Part shown: positions 6,062 through 7,798 of the stretch, piece after piece
Position numbering within the stretch: position 1 is the first letter of the stretch
How the letters are laid out: the number at the start of each line of letters is the position of its first letter
Source: an uncultured Actinomycetes bacterium
Lineage (GTDB): Bacteria; Actinomycetota; Acidimicrobiia; Acidimicrobiales; RAAP-2
Direction of reading: 5' to 3'
Length of the DNA stretch: 7,798 nt
Assembly: GCA_903826715.1 (NCBI GenBank)
Contig: CAIKFN010000045.1
Coordinates: 1-7,798, forward strand
Program-made: the position numbers and the translations under genes
Notes under the pieces: generated by a model
Database searches by the model: none
The model's input: the letters and a program-made list of their open reading frames with translations, nothing else
What the model was told of the DNA's origin: nothing

Positions 6062-6078
6062 TACATCTAAACAGCAAT

Positions 6079-6084
6079 AAGGAG
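6079..6084 (+). promoter_or_regulatory. Shine-Dalgarno deciding the DUF929 GTG start
   Basis: AAGGAG ends 4 nt before GTG 6089. This good ribosome-binding site supports GTG as the start of the DUF929 protein and places the lysine-rich cytoplasmic N-terminus ahead of the membrane segment. Confidence 0.85.
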
Positions 6085-6088
6085 CATC

Positions 6089-7012
6089 GTGGCTAAGTCA
6101 CCCGCCAACAAGAAGACCCAAACCCCAGCAAAAGGTGGTCGTCCCGCCGGTCTCTTCACTTGGATTGCCGTAGGAGTCGTTCTCGTGATCGTCGTAGGTC
6201 TCGTTGTCATCAAGATGACAAGTGGCTCACCCGCATCAACTGCTTCAAAGACCTTCCAGTCAGTCGACGCAACAACCATGAGTCAGTTGACTTCAGTTCC
6301 AGCGTCTGTATTCAACACTGTTGGCGTTACTTCACCAGTAGCACCAATCACTGCACCGTCACCACTCAGTGGACAGCCTGCACTGGTCAAGACCGTTAAC
6401 GCCAAGTCGCTTCCATCAATTGTCTACGTCGGTGCTGAGTACTGCCCTTACTGCGCAGCGCAGCGCTGGTCAACAATCATTGCCCTTAGCCGCTTTGGAA
6501 CCTTTAGCAATCTTGGCTTTACTCAGAGTGGCGCAGCTGACGTGTATCCAAACACCAAGACATTTACCTTCCGTCAGTCTTCTTACACGTCTTCATACCT
6601 CGCATTCACGAGTATTGAAACATTCACCAACATTCCAGATACGGCGACCAACTTCTACTACCCATTGCAGAAACTGACTGCTGCTCAGACTGCACTTCTT
6701 AAGAAGTACGACACAATGAAGTACATTCCTTCATTCACTTCGACACAGGAAAATGGTTCTATCCCATTCATTGACATGGGTAATAAGTTCCTTGCTGCTG
6801 GCGCGAGCTTTACCCCAGCAACACTTGCTGGCCTTACCCAGGGACAAATTGCTTCAGCTCTTAGTGACCCAACGAATCCAGTAACGCAAGCAATCATTGC
6901 TTCAGCGAACGAACAATCAGCTGCATTCTGTTCTCTAACGAACAACATGCCAGCTGCAGTGTGCTCAAGCGCTGGGGTACAGGTTGCAAAGAAAGCGCTG
7001 AAGATTAAGTGA
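6089..7012 (+). CDS. Membrane-anchored DUF929 thioredoxin-like protein
   Basis: This 307-residue protein has a short basic cytoplasmic N-terminus (1-20), one hydrophobic helix (about 21-42: [19 protein letters not shown]) and a Ser/Thr/Ala/Pro-rich linker (about 43-100). The outer domain resembles the DUF929 family, a thioredoxin-fold group known from archaea and actinobacteria. The redox motif is CPYC at 119-122, preceded by [10 protein letters not shown] as in a thioredoxin beta-strand and active-site start. GSIPFID (223-229) is the likely cis-proline loop. Two further cysteines, 281 and 292, may form a structural or relay disulfide. The predicted topology is N-in, C-out. The GTG start is supported by AAGGAG. 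The stop overlaps the VKOR start (GTGA), so the pair is translationally coupled and probably exchanges electrons: VKOR would oxidise this protein, which would then oxidise exported substrates. That partnership is inferred from context, and DUF929 function is otherwise unknown. Confidence 0.85.
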   Translation: MAKSPANKKTQTPAKGGRPAGLFTWIAVGVVLVIVVGLVVIKMTSGSPASTASKTFQSVDATTMSQLTSVPASVFNTVGVTSPVAPITAPSPLSGQPALVKTVNAKSLPSIVYVGAEYCPYCAAQRWSTIIALSRFGTFSNLGFTQSGAADVYPNTKTFTFRQSSYTSSYLAFTSIETFTNIPDTATNFYYPLQKLTAAQTALLKKYDTMKYIPSFTSTQENGSIPFIDMGNKFLAAGASFTPATLAGLTQGQIASALSDPTNPVTQAIIASANEQSAAFCSLTNNMPAAVCSSAGVQVAKKALKIK

Positions 7013-7482
7013 GTCGCACGGTAGAGAGTGTTCCGCGCTGGGCCGTTGTAACAACGTTTGTCCTAAGCATCATTGGGCTCGGTTTTTCTATCTACCTGAC
7101 GATTACGCACTTTCAACCTCATGCGTTGGTGTGTGCCGACACGGGCACCATTAACTGCGCCAAAGTGACCACCTCTGCGCAGTCCTACTTTCTAGGAATC
7201 CCAGTCGCAGTGCTTGGGTTATTTAATTTCGTCGTAATGGTGGCTCTTAATTCACCATTGGCGTGGCGAGCAAAAAACTACTGGTTGCACGTTGCGAGAT
7301 TTGCCTTCACCGTTGCTGGCATGGGCTTTGTACTCTGGCTTATTTACGCCGAGATCATGATTATTGGCAATCTCTGTCTTTACTGCACAGGTGTGCACAT
7401 TGTTACTTTCGCGCTACTGATTGTTCTAACGCGAGTAACACCAACCCAACTTGGTTGGGTTGATTCAGCGCCTCTGGAGTGA
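7009..7482 (+). CDS. VKOR-family disulfide-forming membrane protein
   Basis: This 157-residue integral membrane protein belongs to the vitamin K epoxide reductase (VKOR) family, which in many actinobacteria replaces DsbB in re-oxidising thioredoxin-like oxidases with quinone as acceptor. There are about four or five hydrophobic helices (near 11-33, 61-81, 94-115 and 117-143). The loop cysteines are Cys42 and Cys50 ([13 protein letters not shown]) and the active-site CXXC is C123-L-Y-C126 ([11 protein letters not shown]). The family motif [14 protein letters not shown] is at 61-74. The GTG start overlaps the DUF929 stop (GTGA) without its own strong Shine-Dalgarno. The 3' end overlaps whiB by 18 nt on the opposite strand. 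A perfect 9-bp hairpin lies within its last codons. Confidence 0.93.
   Translation: MSRTVESVPRWAVVTTFVLSIIGLGFSIYLTITHFQPHALVCADTGTINCAKVTTSAQSYFLGIPVAVLGLFNFVVMVALNSPLAWRAKNYWLHVARFAFTVAGMGFVLWLIYAEIMIIGNLCLYCTGVHIVTFALLIVLTRVTPTQLGWVDSAPLE
7442..7462 (-). terminator. Possible hairpin terminator after whiB
   Basis: CAACCCAAC (7442-7450) and GTTGGGTTG (7454-7462) form a perfect 9-bp stem with a 3-nt loop, starting 2 bases past the whiB stop and lying inside the end of the VKOR gene. The minus-strand sequence beyond it (GTGTTACT) is not T-rich, so this is not a canonical terminator. It might pause transcription or protect the 3' end. It also encodes part of TPTQLGWV in VKOR. Confidence 0.3.
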
Positions 7483-7713
7483 GCGACGCTCAATCTCATT
7501 GAGTCCGCCCCAAATTCCATGTGTTTCACGGCGTTCAATCGCTGCATCAAGACATTCGGCTGTGACTGCACATCCGGCACAGATTCGCTTTGCCATGTGT
7601 TCTCGTTCAATGCGATCTTCTTTGCGCTCAGTGCTGTCAGGAGAGAAAAAGAGTGATCCCTCACCCCCGCGGCATGCCGCTAATAGTGACCAGTCATCCG
7701 GTGCTAATGCCAT
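7465..7713 (-). CDS. WhiB-family Fe-S transcriptional regulator
   Basis: This 82-residue cytoplasmic protein has the four [4Fe-4S] ligands of the WhiB family, Cys14, Cys45, Cys48 and Cys54 (C-X30-CXXC-X5-C), followed by the turn GIWGGL at 66-71 and a basic tail (ERRSLQRR, 75-82). Family members act as redox- or nitric-oxide-responsive partners of the principal sigma factor and control development or stress genes. The subtype (WhiB1, WhiB2 or other) is not assigned. The ATG start at 7713 is supported by GGGGGGAG (7720-7727) 6 nt upstream. The gene is convergent with the DUF929-VKOR operon, overlapping it by 18 nt. A plausible promoter lies upstream before the window edge. WhiB is almost exclusively actinobacterial, making it a main indicator of host phylum. 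Confidence 0.95.
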   Translation of the reverse strand: MALAPDDWSLLAACRGGEGSLFFSPDSTERKEDRIEREHMAKRICAGCAVTAECLDAAIERRETHGIWGGLNEIERRSLQRR

Positions 7714-7744
7714 CAGTCTCTCCCCCCAGTTCGACTAGAACCGC

Positions 7745-7774
7745 AGGTTACCCACGTCCATGTCCTTCTAGCAA
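7745..7774 (-). promoter_or_regulatory. Candidate whiB promoter
   Basis: On the minus strand TTGCTA (7769-7774) and TAACCT (7745-7750) are separated by 18 nt, a fair match to a housekeeping -35/-10 pair. It would give a leader of roughly 25-30 nt with the purine-rich Shine-Dalgarno inside. A short dyad, GACG/CGTC (7775-7785), sits directly upstream of the -35. The assignment is by eye only. Confidence 0.35.
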
Positions 7775-7798
7775 GACGCCACGTCAGAGGGGGTATTG

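Noticed and set aside
7775..7785. GACG/CGTC dyad upstream of whiB as an operator
   Set aside because: Arms are only 4 bp with a 3-bp centre, expected often by chance, and the upstream context is cut by the window edge.

Overview
The window looks like chromosomal DNA from an actinobacterium with a compact genome and roughly half G+C by eye. The evidence is a WhiB-family regulator, a GlnR-like orphan response regulator beside glutamine synthetase genes, an actinobacterial GlnA2-type synthetase, a bacterial type II glutamine synthetase, and a VKOR-type disulfide-forming membrane enzyme. GTG and TTG starts are common, intergenic gaps are short, and every convergent gene pair overlaps at its 3' ends. 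The clade within Actinobacteriota cannot be fixed from the sequence alone. No mobile element, CRISPR array, tRNA or rRNA was seen, and no gene-free stretch exceeds about 100 bases.

Positions 8-3234 (+) form a nitrogen-assimilation block. It starts with a type II glutamine synthetase carrying a 48-residue lysine/alanine-rich, histone-H1-like tail, followed by a strong rho-independent terminator. Next come a type I (GlnA2-like) glutamine synthetase and, overlapping its stop codon by 4 nt, a GlnR-like OmpR-family regulator whose receiver domain has lost the usual phosphorylation site.

Positions 3231-5207 hold metabolite repair and iron-sulfur cluster genes. ridA and erpA form a minus-strand operon, and mrp/apbC is divergent from erpA. 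A striking inverted repeat lies between erpA and mrp and overlaps the erpA Shine-Dalgarno sequence. Positions 5204-5998 (-) encode a NUDT19-like Nudix hydrolase, convergent with mrp.

Positions 6089-7482 (+) form a two-gene operon for a membrane-anchored DUF929 thioredoxin-like protein (CPYC motif) and a VKOR-family membrane protein, probably an extracytoplasmic disulfide-forming pair. A nested inverted repeat lies between this operon and the Nudix gene. Positions 7465-7713 (-) encode a WhiB-family Fe-S regulator, with its probable promoter at the right edge.

The genes are mostly recognisable housekeeping families. The unusual points are the H1-like tail on the type II synthetase, the phospho-site-less GlnR coupled to glnA, the dyads in both divergent intergenic regions, the shared CTAG stop codons of two convergent pairs, and the DUF929-VKOR pairing.
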